Shown piece after piece: positions 45,450 through 55,740 of a stretch of 64,000 nt of DNA. Source of the stretch: Gnetum montanum (Eukaryota; Streptophyta; Gnetopsida; Gnetales; Gnetaceae). Where the stretch lies: contig MNCI01003059.1 of NCBI GenBank assembly GCA_015680685.1, positions 229,535 through 293,534 of the forward strand, written 5' to 3'. Made by a program: the position numbers and the translations under genes. The notes below the pieces were generated by a model. That model worked only from the letters and a program-made list of their open reading frames with translations, made no database searches and was not told where the DNA came from. Positions within the stretch are counted from its first letter, which is position 1, and each line of letters starts with the position of its first letter.

Positions 45450-46800
45450 AATTTTTTTTTTATTACAAGGCTTTGTTATGGTCATGATGGGTCTTGAACA
45501 CCTCATCAAGTAAATAACTCAAAATTAACACCTCCAGCTCAAACAAATGTGGCAAAGTTGTTGCTTGAATACTATGTTTAAGTCTAAGAGCATTAAAGAA
45601 AGGACAATTTAGAAAGATATGCTCTTCATCGTCAACTACTGCATGTATACAAAATTTGTAGATGTGTTGTTCTCTTTGAAGATTAATTCATCTTCTTGTT
45701 TCAATCAATAGATAGTGAGATCTCAGACAAGCATATGTGATTGCCACCTTACTTTGTTTGGAAATAACAGCTAATAAACAAGTAGGTATTTTTGTTAAGG
45801 ATCTTCCTTGGATTTGCTGCAAATAAAACTGCTTTTTTCCACATAGTTGTTTCCACATGTGCGTCAATGCCTTTTGTCTAATCATTGTTTTCAAATCCTT
45901 AAAACTCAAATTTAGATCTTGATATTCAATATTTCATTTTTGAAGCCATTTTTTCCCATCATTGAAGCATCCTTTTTCTTGAGTGACCTTATAAACTTTT
46001 GTGGATATGTGGACGCTAGGCCTAGCAAGCATTTTTTTATAAAATTGTAGAAATTTTTAAAGAGTTTCAATTTTTATAGGTGGCATATTTGCCTTTGCTG
46101 ATAAAATATCATATAGAGTTTAAGCCTTTCCCTAAAGTTCCTGCAACAAAAATAATGTTTCCATTATGTTGCAGGTAAATCAGATCCCCAAGTTCCATAA
46201 CTGTATAATAGAACTGGCTGCACAAATTGATTGTACATTTGCTTGCGAACATCCCATGTCCAACACTGTTCTTGTGCACATTTACTACAAACTGAATATA
46301 AAGTATGTGAACTATTTGAACCCTTTAAGCAATACAATCTTGCCAAGAATAGCTATTTGAAATTGAGATGCCTAAACACTTATATGAGACAATTTCAATT
46401 TTCTTTGACCCAATATAAAAATCATTTGCAGAAGATCTTGTACCACACACCATCATTTTGGTTTTGTTAACATTGACTTTCATCCCTGATATAGTACAAA
46501 AATCATCTAAAATTTGAAGCATGAACTTCATATTATTAATGCTTTAACATTATGGAAAGGACTTCAGAAAGTGCATAAAATCATCTGAATTCATAAGAAC
46601 TACATATTATTAATACTTCAACATTATGGAAAGGACTTCAGAAAGTGCATACATGGAAGTAAAACTATTGTCAGAAGTCTCAAGATGGTGATGCATGGTT
46701 ATGAAAATTAAAACACTAATGCCAAATGGTAGAGCCTTATGATATTTTACATTGAGGTTAAAGAGATAGGGAACCTTTTTGTTTGGAAAATGTGGGCCTC
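45450..46800 (-). mobile_element. 5'-truncated LINE (reverse transcriptase C-terminal half)
   Basis: Minus strand, from right to left: reverse-transcriptase palm remnants (about 46790-46560), LQILDDFCTISGMKVNVNKT (about 46515-46456), YKCLGISISNSY (about 46380) and KQMYNQFVQPVLLYSYGTWG (about 46240-46180). The thumb and C-terminal region follows (46000-45560). A T-rich run at 45451-45461 marks the poly(A) tail at the 3' end. It differs in its C-terminus from the RTE piece at 22200. Stops and frameshifts are present. A ~78-bp tandem duplication lies at about 46532-46665. Confidence 0.78.
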
Positions 46801-47479
46801 ATTATTAAAGTGCATTCTTTTTGAAATGGTGCAAAAATGAAAAAAATTAATGATAGACTGGATGATGTTTAATAGATGATTATGTGAGAATGCTTGTGAT
46901 GATGGTATTCATATCTTTATGCATTTAAATCACAAAACATAGCTACTAGAATGAGGTATCTAGATCCAATATGTTACACTCTCTCATCCTTAAGAATCTT
47001 CCTCTAGGAAGATCTTGTGAATAGTATAGAAATTCTTCTTTCTTTTCCTCAATTTCTTCTTGTGCATCCTACTTTCTTCCAACTAACTTTAATCATTTGA
47101 GTAACTTGCTTCCTAGGTACATTCCTATCTAGTTCTTAATCTTGATTACTATTCTCAAATATTTATCCTTAACTTGGACCACTATGAAAGAGGGGAAAGG
47201 ATTGTTCCACCATTACCAATAAATTTTTTTAATGCCAAATCTTTACAAGATCTCAAAGAATCTTGGACTTGAATTTGTAGAACATGATATACTAATAAAA
47301 TGTGGACTGCTTTGCTAGCATATGTGATCTTTAAACTTTGGAAGGAAAGTAGTTGTTAACCTTTTGAAGGGATAAAAATGAATATAGAAAGCAATCTAGA
47401 TACATCATGCTAGTTAGTAATAAAAAGTTGAGGAAATTATAGTATTAGAATGTGGAACAATAGCATTAAATGAACAACA

Positions 47480-47645
47480 AGCTATTGGGAGAGCGATGAT
47501 GGAAGCAATGGAAGTGATGACAGTGGGAGTGAAAATAGCTATGATGGTGGGTGTGACAACTATTACAATAGCAAGAGAGATGGCAACTGTGATAGTGGGA
47601 GTGACTATGGAAGTTGCAACTACAAGAGTGACAATGGTTCATTAG
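47480..47645 (+). repeat. Low-complexity Asp/Ser/Gly/Asn-coding tract
   Basis: Purine-rich imperfect repeats of GATGG, AGTGA and AGTGGGAGTGA. One frame reads SDDGSNGSDDSGSENSYDGG and stays open for about 60 codons. It lies at the 5' edge of the L1-like LINE and may belong to its 5' region. Confidence 0.6.
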
Positions 47646-48112
47646 GGAGGCACCTTGGCAAAAACTGCAAAGAGGGCTATTGAGGGCGGTGCTAGGAGTA
47701 AAGGTGTAGATGGTGGTCATACTACTTTCAAAAGGAAGGAAAGTGCCTTGGAGGGAGATCTTAGTTTTTCAGAAAGGGGATTAGAAGATGGGGAGTTGGT
47801 GTCCAAAGTTGTTGTTGAAGGAGGGATTACAAAAGTGCATAGGTTGTCTCCTGTTTTGCCTGTGGAGGGGATCCAATTTTTGGAGAGAAGCTTGGTGGGC
47901 AACTTTGTGTTGGCTAGGGCTAGGTTGAGGGATGAGTAAATCACGAAATGGATCATTGTCAAGTTGGCGGCTGCCAAAGTGGAGATTAGGGTTTTATCAA
48001 GCAATCTTCTTCTCTTTGTTTTTCAATCCCTTGAGGATAGGGATTTGGTCCTGTGGGAAGCACCATGCTTCTATGGGGCCTAAGGCCTTGTGCTTACCCA
48101 TTGGAGGCTTGG
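47646..48112 (+). pseudogene. LINE ORF1, N-terminal part with DUF4283-like domain
   Basis: The frame reads from about 47652 to 47939 with one stop, then continues with WIIVKLAAAKVEIRVLSSNL, LFVFQSLEDRDLVLWEAPCF and YGA, stop, GLVLTHWRLG to the RE-H junction. The VLSSNLLLF...EDRDLVL pattern is that of the DUF4283 RNA-binding domain in ORF1 of plant L1 LINEs. The coding sequence resumes at 59045 after the CTTGG duplication. Confidence 0.7.
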
Positions 48113-49010
48113 TGATAGAGCATGAAATGGCTAATACATTGCATCTAAGATGTCGTAGATGCTATGTCCAATCTATGTTGTAGCATTCGCTACTATAATG
48201 CATCTATGCTATAGCATCCCCTAATACATTGCATCTACTATGGCGTAAATGTGATGTCGCACTTATAATAAATGGTTATAAATACGAGCCTCCTGCTGTG
48301 TATTTGACACCATTTAGTTATTAGTATAGCTAGATTCTTGCAGTTTTCTCCCATAATCCTAGCAGACAATCAGTCAGTGGTTGTAGCGTGGATTTGAGTC
48401 AATTGTACAACGTCTTATTCAAGTGGCATTATACCTGGACACATTCCATGAATGACAATAAGATCGAGATTGATTCCTATCCATTGCATCACTTAGAATA
48501 GATTTACTTTTGATGTACTTAGTTAATATTTAGATTTCTATGCATATTAATCAATTGGTGGAATGAGCATGACCAATTTCAAGCATAAACACGTATTCAT
48601 TTGGTAATCCTAGCAGTGTTATTGCTTGGTTCGCCTAGCAGCATAACACTTGGTAATCCCAGTAGTGGATATATGAGTTTAGAACATGTATGACAAGTTG
48701 GGAGTGGACACTCATCGCCTTTAGGCTAGCTTGGAATTTATCTTATTGTTATTAATTAGATTAGTTAATTAATTTATATATTATCATTCAATTAGTTTAA
48801 GGGTTGCACAACATCAATAATCATATTCCTCACTCTAGACAAAACCATATGTGACCAAACTACCACTAATCCAAGTGAGAAGACAGTGACTTGCGATCAA
48901 TGCTTAACAATTTAGATGCCACATTAGCCTCATCCACAGAATTTGACTGGATTGCACGTGAATGCTTGTGATTCGTATGGTTGGGCATAGGGGGTAACCA
49001 TTGCTCATCA
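48113..49010 (+). mobile_element. RE-H 5' LTR
   Basis: 898 bp from TGATAGAGCATG to TTGCTCATCA. It contains TATAAATACGAGCC (about 48289) and GACAATAAGATCGAG (about 48455). Only one copy of the AGATGTCGTAGATGC unit, found four times in the 3' LTR, is present. Confidence 0.92.
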
Positions 49011-49011
49011 C

Positions 49012-49029
49012 TGGCACTATTGTGGGGGA
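49012..49029 (+). promoter_or_regulatory. RE-H primer-binding site (decayed tRNA-Asp)
   Basis: TGGCACTATTGTGGGGGA differs from TGGCGCCGTTGCCGGGGA at five positions: four C-to-T or G-to-A transitions and one C-to-G. Confidence 0.75.
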
Positions 49030-49105
49030 TGGTGCTAGGAGTATTGATGATTTATCTTTTTGAAAATATTAATATTTTAAGTCACACACATTATTAATTG
49101 AAAAC

Positions 49106-49273
49106 ATGTCTCCTTCACATAGAATTGATAACCCTTAACATGATGAGAACACTAGTAGGAAAAATGGTAGGATCTATATTGAAGAGAATTGGAGTGAATT
49201 ACTAAATGCAGGGGTCTCATATGTTCATTTAGACCCTTACTATATTCAAAGACTATGTTCAACTAATGTAGAT
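49106..49273 (+). pseudogene. gag: RE-H gag, N-terminal piece
   Basis: Starts at ATG 49106 (MSPSHRIDNP), matching the RE-D gag start. It runs to the copia insertion at 49274 and contains stops. The frame continues after 52603. Confidence 0.65.
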
Positions 49274-50141
49274 TGTTATAATTGGAAGTGATAGTTTCAA
49301 TAAAACAATCAGCAAATCAGATCTGAAAATACACTAGAGAAGCTTTGGAGAAATTATTAGAACGCTGTAGATCTGAATAAAACGTTAAGGTAGAAAATAT
49401 CGCGCTGTAGCAGATCAAATAGACGTAGTAAATCATTGAAAAACTGCTATAAACCCTAGCAAACATTTGCTGTAAAAGCAGAATGAAAACAATGAAAAAA
49501 AATAGCACAAGAACACAAAGATTTATGTGGTTTGGGCCCTTTTTATCCTACCTCCACAACAATGTTGATCTACCTTCTATTTTGCTCAAATCTTAAGGAC
49601 ACAAGCCGTCCTTATAGCTTTCCCAAGCACCCAATCTGTTACTCCAATAGACACACATTCTTAGACTATCGTCTCCAAGGTAAAACCTCAATACAATGCT
49701 TCCACATCAAAAACACACATTTAAAGGCTACCCTAAGCCTTCTATTTCTAAGGAAACATTAGGACCAAATCCCAATCCTANTATTTTGCTCAAATCTTAA
49801 GGACACAAGCCGTCCTTATAGCTTTCCCAAGCACCCAATCTGTTACTCCAATAGATCTTAGATCTTAGACTATCATCTCCAAGGTAAAACCTCAATACAA
49901 TGCTTCCACATCAAAAACACACATTTAAAGGCTACCCCAAGCCTTCTATTTCTAAGGAAACATTAGGACCAAATCCCATTCCTAACATGTGGGATAAAAC
50001 ACATCCCTACATAAACATCATTTTACAAGCTGATCCCTTTTTTTTCTTTCATATCATTATTTAAAATGCAACATCCTTTTAAAAAACATAAAAGGAAATA
50101 CAACAAATAATACTAATGTATTTGTCTTCATTTTTCTAACA
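49274..50141 (-). mobile_element. RE-I 3' LTR (contains an assembly duplication)
   Basis: Plus-strand ends are TGTTATAATTGG and TTTCTAACA. Sequence 49577-49780 is repeated almost exactly after the single N at 49781, so the true LTR is probably about 205 bp shorter. Confidence 0.82.
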
Positions 50142-50194
50142 AACTTCCCCTTGAAAACAAATCCAACCAGCCTTCAAGAGATGTGCACTTTTGA

Positions 50195-51043
50195 TTAAGC
50201 TTTAGTTATACCAAGCTTCTTTCTACAGAAAATGTGTTTTTCAGTTATCACTAGTTTTGTTAAAGCATCAGCAACATTAAGCTTTGTATGGACCTTCTGA
50301 ACATGCACCAAACTGTCCTCTATGATTTCTATTATGAAGTAGAACCAGATATCTATATGTTTTGTCCTGGCATGAAAGGCAAAATTCTTTGCAAGATGGA
50401 TTGCACTCAAACTGTCACAAAACACAGCATACCTTTGTTGTTTTAATCCAAGAGATTGCAAAAATCTCTTCATCCATAACATCTCCTTGCATGCTTTTGT
50501 GAGGGCTACATATTCTGATTTGGTTGTAGCTGAAGTTAACAATGGCTGTAGACATGACAACCAACTCACTGCTGCACCACCAAAAATAAATGTGTACCCT
50601 GTGGTGGAACGTCTTGTATCATGATCAACAACAAAGTTTGCATCTACAAAACCTTCAATGTGCAGATTAGCACCTCCAAAACACAAGCAATGTCTTTTTG
50701 TGCCCTTTAAATATTTTAGAATCCATTTAACAGCCACCCAATGATTCCACCCATAGTTGGTCATAAATCTACTAACTACTCCAACGACATAAGCAATATC
50801 AAGACATGTACAAACCGTGGCATAGAGCAATGACCCAACAACAGAAGTATATGGGACATTTTTCACCTTTTCAAAGTCCTCTTTTGACTTTGGACAGTCC
50901 TCCTTTGATAAATTAAATTCTGTTGAAAGAGGTGTACTTACAGGTTTTGCATCCTCCATGTTGAAATGTTTTAGAACCTTTCCAATGTAATCTTCTTGAC
51001 TTAGCCACAGTTTCTTCCCTTTTCTGTCCCTGTAAATATTCAT
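50195..51043 (-). CDS. RE-I reverse transcriptase C-terminus and RNase H
   Basis: A 282-codon open frame. N-terminal residues GKKLWLSQEDYIGKVLKHF and PVSTPLS are the copia thumb region; PYTSVVGSLLYATV and WILKYLKGTKRHCL follow. RNase H covers about residues 120-260: GFVDANFVVDHDTRRSTTGY (first catalytic residue), SATTKSEYVALTKACKEMLW (Glu), VFCDSLSAIHLAKN (Asp) and the terminal TKHIDI. The middle DADWA-type motif reads DANFV, so it is somewhat decayed. The frame has no stop, unlike the rest of the element. Confidence 0.9.
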   Translation of the reverse strand: MNIYRDRKGKKLWLSQEDYIGKVLKHFNMEDAKPVSTPLSTEFNLSKEDCPKSKEDFEKVKNVPYTSVVGSLLYATVCTCLDIAYVVGVVSRFMTNYGWNHWVAVKWILKYLKGTKRHCLCFGGANLHIEGFVDANFVVDHDTRRSTTGYTFIFGGAAVSWLSCLQPLLTSATTKSEYVALTKACKEMLWMKRFLQSLGLKQQRYAVFCDSLSAIHLAKNFAFHARTKHIDIWFYFIIEIIEDSLVHVQKVHTKLNVADALTKLVITEKHIFCRKKLGITKA

Positions 51044-51580
51044 TCCAAGAAATTTCTCTGCCTATCCCAAATCCTTCATAGCAAATTCTTTGACCATTTC
51101 CAGTTTTAGATGTTTTATTTCTGCCATGTCATTTCTAGCAATTAACATATCATCAACATACAACAACAACACTGTAACCTTACCCGAAACATCTCCAGAA
51201 AAATACACACATTGGTCTAGATTATTTCTCTAATAATTCAGCTTCTTCATGAAGGTATCAAATCTTTTATACCACTGCCTAAGGGCTTGTTTTAGACCAT
51301 ATAAGCTCTTTTTCAGTCTGCAAACCAGACCTGAACCTTGTTGTTTTTCATACCTTTGTGGTTGTTTCATGTATATTTTCTCCTCCAAATCTCCACGGAG
51401 GAATGTTGTTTTTATGTCAAGCTGTTCCAATCCTAAGACCAACCATGCCACCAAAGATAGCACTAAACATATAGAAGAGTGTTTTACCATTGGAGAAAAA
51501 ATTTCTTGAAAGTCTATGCCTGGTTTTTGTGCATAGCCTTTCACCACCAACCTAGCCTTGAAATGTTTTTCCCCATTGGC
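51044..51580 (-). pseudogene. RE-I reverse transcriptase, N-terminal part
   Basis: MVVKGYAQKPGIDFQEIFSP, QLDIKTTFLRGDLEEKIYMK, SLYGLKQALRQWYKRFD are the standard copia motifs (the family usually has DVKTAFLNG and LYGLKQAPR). After 51230 a stop (Y*) occurs, and then the LLYVDDMLI region is readable in another segment (about 51180-51130). Confidence 0.88.
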
Positions 51581-51582
51581 CT

Positions 51583-51960
51583 CTATTTTAATTCTGTATG
51601 AATGTGCTTAATTCCTTTGCTATTGCAGAAATCAGCAAATACTTTGGAAGTATACTCCTCACCATTATCAGTTTGCAAACATTTTATTTTCAAACTTGTT
51701 TCATTTTCTACTCTTGCAACAAATGGTTTGAAAAATGAAAAAACTTCATTTTTTGATTTTAGCATATAAACCCAAACCTTTCTTGTATAATCATCTATGA
51801 AAGTTAGAAAATAAACAGATCCACTAAGAGAAATGGGAGTCATAGGCCCACAAACATTAGAATAGACCAATTCTAACTTATTTTTCTTTCTATTGTCCAG
51901 ATCCCTATAGAAGTTTCCTCTCCTAGATTTTTCAACTAAGTAGTCTTTGCAATCAGTTTG
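51583..51960 (-). pseudogene. RE-I integrase core (broken)
   Basis: Minus strand: VYSNVCGPMTPISLSGSVYF (first catalytic Asp position changed to Asn in the usual DVCGP), FLTFIDDYTRKVWVYMLKSK, then KCLQTDNGEEYTSKVF (second catalytic Asp) and CNSKGIKHIHTEL. The frame breaks before the catalytic Glu, and the linker to reverse transcriptase is largely deleted. Confidence 0.85.
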
Positions 51961-52154
51961 GGCATAAGAAAATACAAGAATGAGAGACTGATTTTGAAGT
52001 ACCTTTAAGTCTGACTAGCCAATGTGTCCAAGACGTCTATGTCACACTTAAGAACTTTCTGCATCAGAAATTGTTGCAACAGAGTTGCATGAATTTGCCA
52101 TCAACATATATAAGCGGCCCTCCTTGTTTTATTTCAGAATGGTCATGATTCCCT

Positions 52155-52603
52155 TGGAAAACCTCAATACAATGCTTCCACATCAAAAACACACACTTAA
52201 AGGCTACTGCAAGCCTTCTATTTCTAAGGAAACATTAGGATCAAATCCCAATCTTAACACATGTGGGATAAAACACATCCCCACATAAACATCATCACTT
52301 TACTGAGCCCCCCACCCCACACCCCCTCTCTTTTTTTTTTATATCATTATTTAAAATGCAACATCCTTTTAAAAAACANGCAAGCCTTCTATTTCTAAGG
52401 AAACATTAGGATCAAATCCCAATCTTAACACGTGGGATAAAACACATCCCCACATAAACATCATCACTTTACAAACTGAGCCCCCCACCCCACACCCCCT
52501 CTCTATTTTTTTATATCATTATTTAAAATGCAACATCCTTTTAAAAAACATAAAAGGAAATACAACAAATAATACTAATGTATTTGTCTTCATTTTTCCA
52601 ACA
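52155..52603 (-). mobile_element. RE-I 5' LTR, truncated
   Basis: Matches the 3' LTR from AAACCTCAATACAATGC onward and ends TTTCCAACA. A single N at 52379 separates two near-identical ~170-bp copies (52207-52378 and 52380-52551). A C-rich tract AGCCCCCCACCCC is present in both. Confidence 0.8.
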
Positions 52604-54010
52604 TAGACAACCCTAGAGGGGATGGAACAAGTTCTAGAACAAGGAGGGCCTCAAGGCCTAGGACCTCTTCCAAACCTAGAAGAGATAAATCAAGGGAACA
52701 TAGGGGGAGATATAGAAGCCATGGTGATTCTCCTAGTTTGTCATTTTCTGCTTCATCTTCAATGTTTAGTTTTGACGAAGATGAATGTAAGGATAGAGAT
52801 AAAGCTCCACTAAGGGGTCAAGATGGAGATAGAAATAGAATGCAAAGGCAAGATGAAAGACATCAAAGTGAGCATAGACGAGATCATCACTATCAGACAA
52901 ATAGAAATAGAGATTATCACCGTGATGTCTGATGAAGATGAACCCTTGTTGGCTACTAGGAGCATGATACAAATTAGGGAGGTAGTTCAAATACCTCATA
53001 GGCATCAAAGGGAAAGCCACATCAAAATATTTGATATGAATAACATTCCTAAATTTAAGGGAGGCTATAATTTTGGTCCCCTACATCATTTACAAGCCTT
53101 CTATGATGCTTGTGCCTTACAACATATTGAAAGTAAGTGGCAAGAGCTTAAGATCTTCCCTATGACACCAATAGAAGAAGTTGAAAGTTGGCATAGATCG
53201 TTGGAACCAGATTTAATTCACCTGTGGTCCACAATGCTTGAGCTCTTCAATGAAAAATACCAAACCTATGAGTGTCCAATCTAGGAAAACAAATCCAAGG
53301 GTGGAAGCAAGAAAATCATGAATCCTTGGATGTAGCCTTGGATAGATGCTATTCTCTACTACATAGATGTTTAAGCCATGGTGTTTCTCAAAAAGAGTAG
53401 CTTCTCCACATCATAGATGGGCTTTGTAATAAACCAAGGGAGACCCTTGGGATTTATGCCCAAGGATGATTATCTGAATTGAGAGTCCATTAGATACAAA
53501 GGCTAGTTGAACAAGGGGCAAAAGAAGAAGGAGAGCTATGTAAAAAGGAAAGTGTAGAGGAATATAACTAGGATCCAACTCTTCACGAAAAAGAGGTCCG
53601 TGTTTATGATCAGGAAAAAGAGACAGCTCTTGATGAGTTGATTTCACACAAAATGTTGCCAATACAAAAGTCTATCGCTGAGATTGAAGCAAGGGTAGAT
53701 AATATGTGGGAGTTGATGAATGAAAAAGTTACAACCAACTTGAAAATCATAGAGGAGAAGGTAAAGCAAAAAGGATTAATCGATCAAAACAAGAAGAGGA
53801 AAAAGAACAAAGAAACAAGTAAGGATGCTTATCGGCAAAAAGGGAAGATAGCTATAGTAGAAGAGGTTACAGACTCATATACAAAACAGGATGATGGATG
53901 TGACATTTGCCAATATGAACATGCAAAGGGTTATTGCCTAGTTATGTTACATCTACAAGAGTTTGGGGCTTTTGTTTTAAATCCCAAGTTTGTGAAAAAG
54001 CAAATGCCTA
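52604..54010 (+). pseudogene. gag: RE-H gag, capsid and zinc-finger part
   Basis: A Ser/Arg/Asp-rich stretch (52620-52930) precedes the capsid domain (52960-53440): EPLLATRSMIQIREVVQIPH, FKGGYNFGPLHHLQAFYDAC and TMLELFNEKYQTY. A helical Lys/Glu-rich part (53640-53850) and the zinc-binding-like segment CDICQYEHAKGYC (53907-53945) follow, then LQEFGAFVLNPKF. Stops align with Arg or Gln in RE-B and RE-D: KE*LLH (Q), AQG*LSEL (R, CGA to TGA), H*IQRL (Q). Foreign-looking sequence begins near 54010. Confidence 0.8.
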
Positions 54011-54718
54011 TGAGATGTGGGAAGAGGATGTCAAGCGCTATTTTCTGGAGGAGGTGTGGGAAGAGTGTCATAGGCGAGACTTAGCAGAGGCGATGGTGAG
54101 GGAGGCCTTAGAGAGGGAATTGAGTGGGATTTTGCAGGAGTAGATCCTTGAGGAGGTGCACCTGCAGGAGTTAAGGGAGAAGGAAGAACAAGACCGTTGT
54201 GCCAGGGAGGAGTAGGAGGAGGCCTCAATCCAACAATAGTTGGATTGGGTGCATGAGCAGGATGCCAAAGCATGGCTGAGATATGGAAGGTGCCCTTATG
54301 TCATCATGGACATAGGGCAAAATACATCGTGGCATGCACTTAGGTGCCACATCAGGTGCAAAGGTAAGGACTTGCACTCGGATGGCGAGGGAATTGAGGA
54401 GGAGCATCACAGGAAGGTGCAGGCCTTCTAGAGCTTCCAAGAAACTACGAATTTTGTGGACTTGAAATGCCATAGGGTGGTTTTGGATGCGATTCATTCC
54501 CAAGAAAGGGCTTATTGTGCCTACACTTGGCTTGCCACTTGCATCTAAGGGGTCTGGGTTAGGTGATTTTGGGGCTTGCTGTGTCTGTTTTGCATTTTGT
54601 TAGTCTTTTCAGTGGCTGGGTGAGGTCGTCTCTGGTTTTTGATGGAGGGGTTTGATGTTGTCCTGTTTTGTCATGATGCAATGCAGAGGGGGGTGCTGGG
54701 GGGGGGGACCGTTCCCTT
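54010..54718 (+). other. GC-richer foreign segment inside RE-H gag
   Basis: RE-F reads directly from KRQMPKR into the Gln/Tyr-rich region. RE-H instead has about 700 bp of GC-richer DNA here. The frame starting at about 53990 is strongly helical and charged: MWEEDVKRYFLEEVWEECHR, LAEAMVREALERELSG, VHLQELREKEEQDRC, then LDWVHEQDAKAWLRYGRC. It has TAG stops at 54142, 54214, 54238 and 54429, each fitting a former CAG. The right edge is a single N (54719) after a G-rich run, so part of the join may be an assembly error. I do not recognise the protein. Confidence 0.6.
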
Positions 54719-54719
54719 N

Positions 54720-55462
54720 TAGTTCTATAACCAACAATACTATCCTAGTGGGACTTCTTATCAACCTCAAGACTACTATCAACCATAGTGGCAAAACCCA
54801 TAGTTGTGGGGCATGCCATCAACAAACTAGCAATACCCTTATTGCTAGCCAAACCCTTATGGATACTATGTTCAACAACCTGTTTTTCCAAATGGTTCTA
54901 CTTTCTCTACCTCATATCACTACTACTACTCTCTTGAATATTATCAACCCACAATGTCTCCTATGAGATTGCCATCCCACGCCTCTCATCATATGTCACA
55001 TCTTCAACACCCTCATACTTCCCTCCAACATATGTCACCACCAACAGTGCAGGAAGGATTTGCACCATGACCTCAACAGAAGAATGTAACTTGTGTTGTG
55101 AACATACAAGTAAATGATAATGTTAGTAGATCTCAGCAAAAGTCTTGGAAACGTCCTTTCTTTAGGACAATTCCCACACATGTGAATAAAACTCGTAGAC
55201 CTATTGACTCATCAGAACCAACACAAAGACAATTTGGTGCAATCCCCTTCCTCACAAAAACAATGTGTCCTAATCCTACGCAAGAGCCAACAACCATTAC
55301 CACTTTGACACAAAACATAAAAGATGCACCTATCATTGTGGAGAGACAGAAAATTCCATGCATAACTAATAATGATAAAAGGTGTAGTTGTGGGCCAAAA
55401 GTTCAAAGGATTAACACAATCCCTATACCAACCCACAACAAGTTAAGGAACAAGTCTACATA
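54720..55462 (+). pseudogene. gag: RE-H gag, Pro/Gln/Tyr-rich C-terminus
   Basis: Frame-broken copy of the region after the zinc finger: NPYGYYVQQPVFPNGS (compare NPYGYYVQQPISPHDS in RE-D) and WKRPFFRT (compare KKRPFFRT). In RE-D this motif is followed by protease. Here the sequence leads to NTIPIPTHNKLRNKST and a stop at 55461-55463, with no DSG protease motif. Confidence 0.75.
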
Positions 55463-55740
55463 ATAGCCACTAAACCAAAAAACACCCAGTGGCTTGAAAA
55501 TGAGAATACAAAACCATTCAAAAGATGCATGGAAACATTCAACCCACTTATTAGTTCTTGTCTTAAAAAAATGAACAAAACAGAAAACTTAGAGAAGAAC
55601 ATCTTACACTCTGACTATACACCAAAAGAAGATGTTAAACAAGGAGACACAAGAACTAAAATAGAAAATAAACAAGGAAACATGTATGGATCCCTTGAAA
55701 AGAAAACACCTTCTAGTCTAGCTAAAGATGTCTTTAAATG
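55463..55740 (+). other. Short ORF of unknown origin where pol should begin
   Basis: A frame of about 90 codons rich in Lys, Asn, Glu and Thr, with segments such as FNPLISSCLKKMNKTENLEK and GSLEKKTPSSLAKDVF. It follows the gag stop directly and is followed by the polypurine-bearing 3' region. No similarity to protease, reverse transcriptase or integrase is visible. It may be a relic of the deletion that removed pol. Confidence 0.4.

Larger units (their letters stand above)
49274..52603 (-). mobile_element. RE-I, Ty1/copia element nested in RE-H gag
   Basis: On the minus strand: truncated 5' LTR (52603 to about 52155), then integrase, reverse transcriptase and RNase H, polypurine tract (50151-50142) and 3' LTR (50141-49274). 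Integrase before reverse transcriptase marks Ty1/copia. LTR ends are TGTTA and TAACA. Flanks are TAGAT (49269-49273) and TAGAC (52604-52608), a 4-of-5 target duplication. The primer-binding site, gag and part of the 5' LTR are deleted. Two single Ns with duplicated flanks lie in the LTRs. Confidence 0.88.

Noticed and set aside
47466-47720. Minus-strand His/Cys/Ser-rich ORF resembling a metal-binding protein
   Set aside because: It is the complement of the purine-rich low-complexity tract, and its composition follows from the repeat.
49577-49990. Tandem duplication inside the copia LTR as a biological event
   Set aside because: The two copies meet at a single N, and the same pattern recurs at 52379, so an assembly join is more likely.
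52155-52603. Second complete copia LTR
   Set aside because: It lacks the start of the LTR found at 49274 and directly follows integrase-side sequence, so it is truncated.
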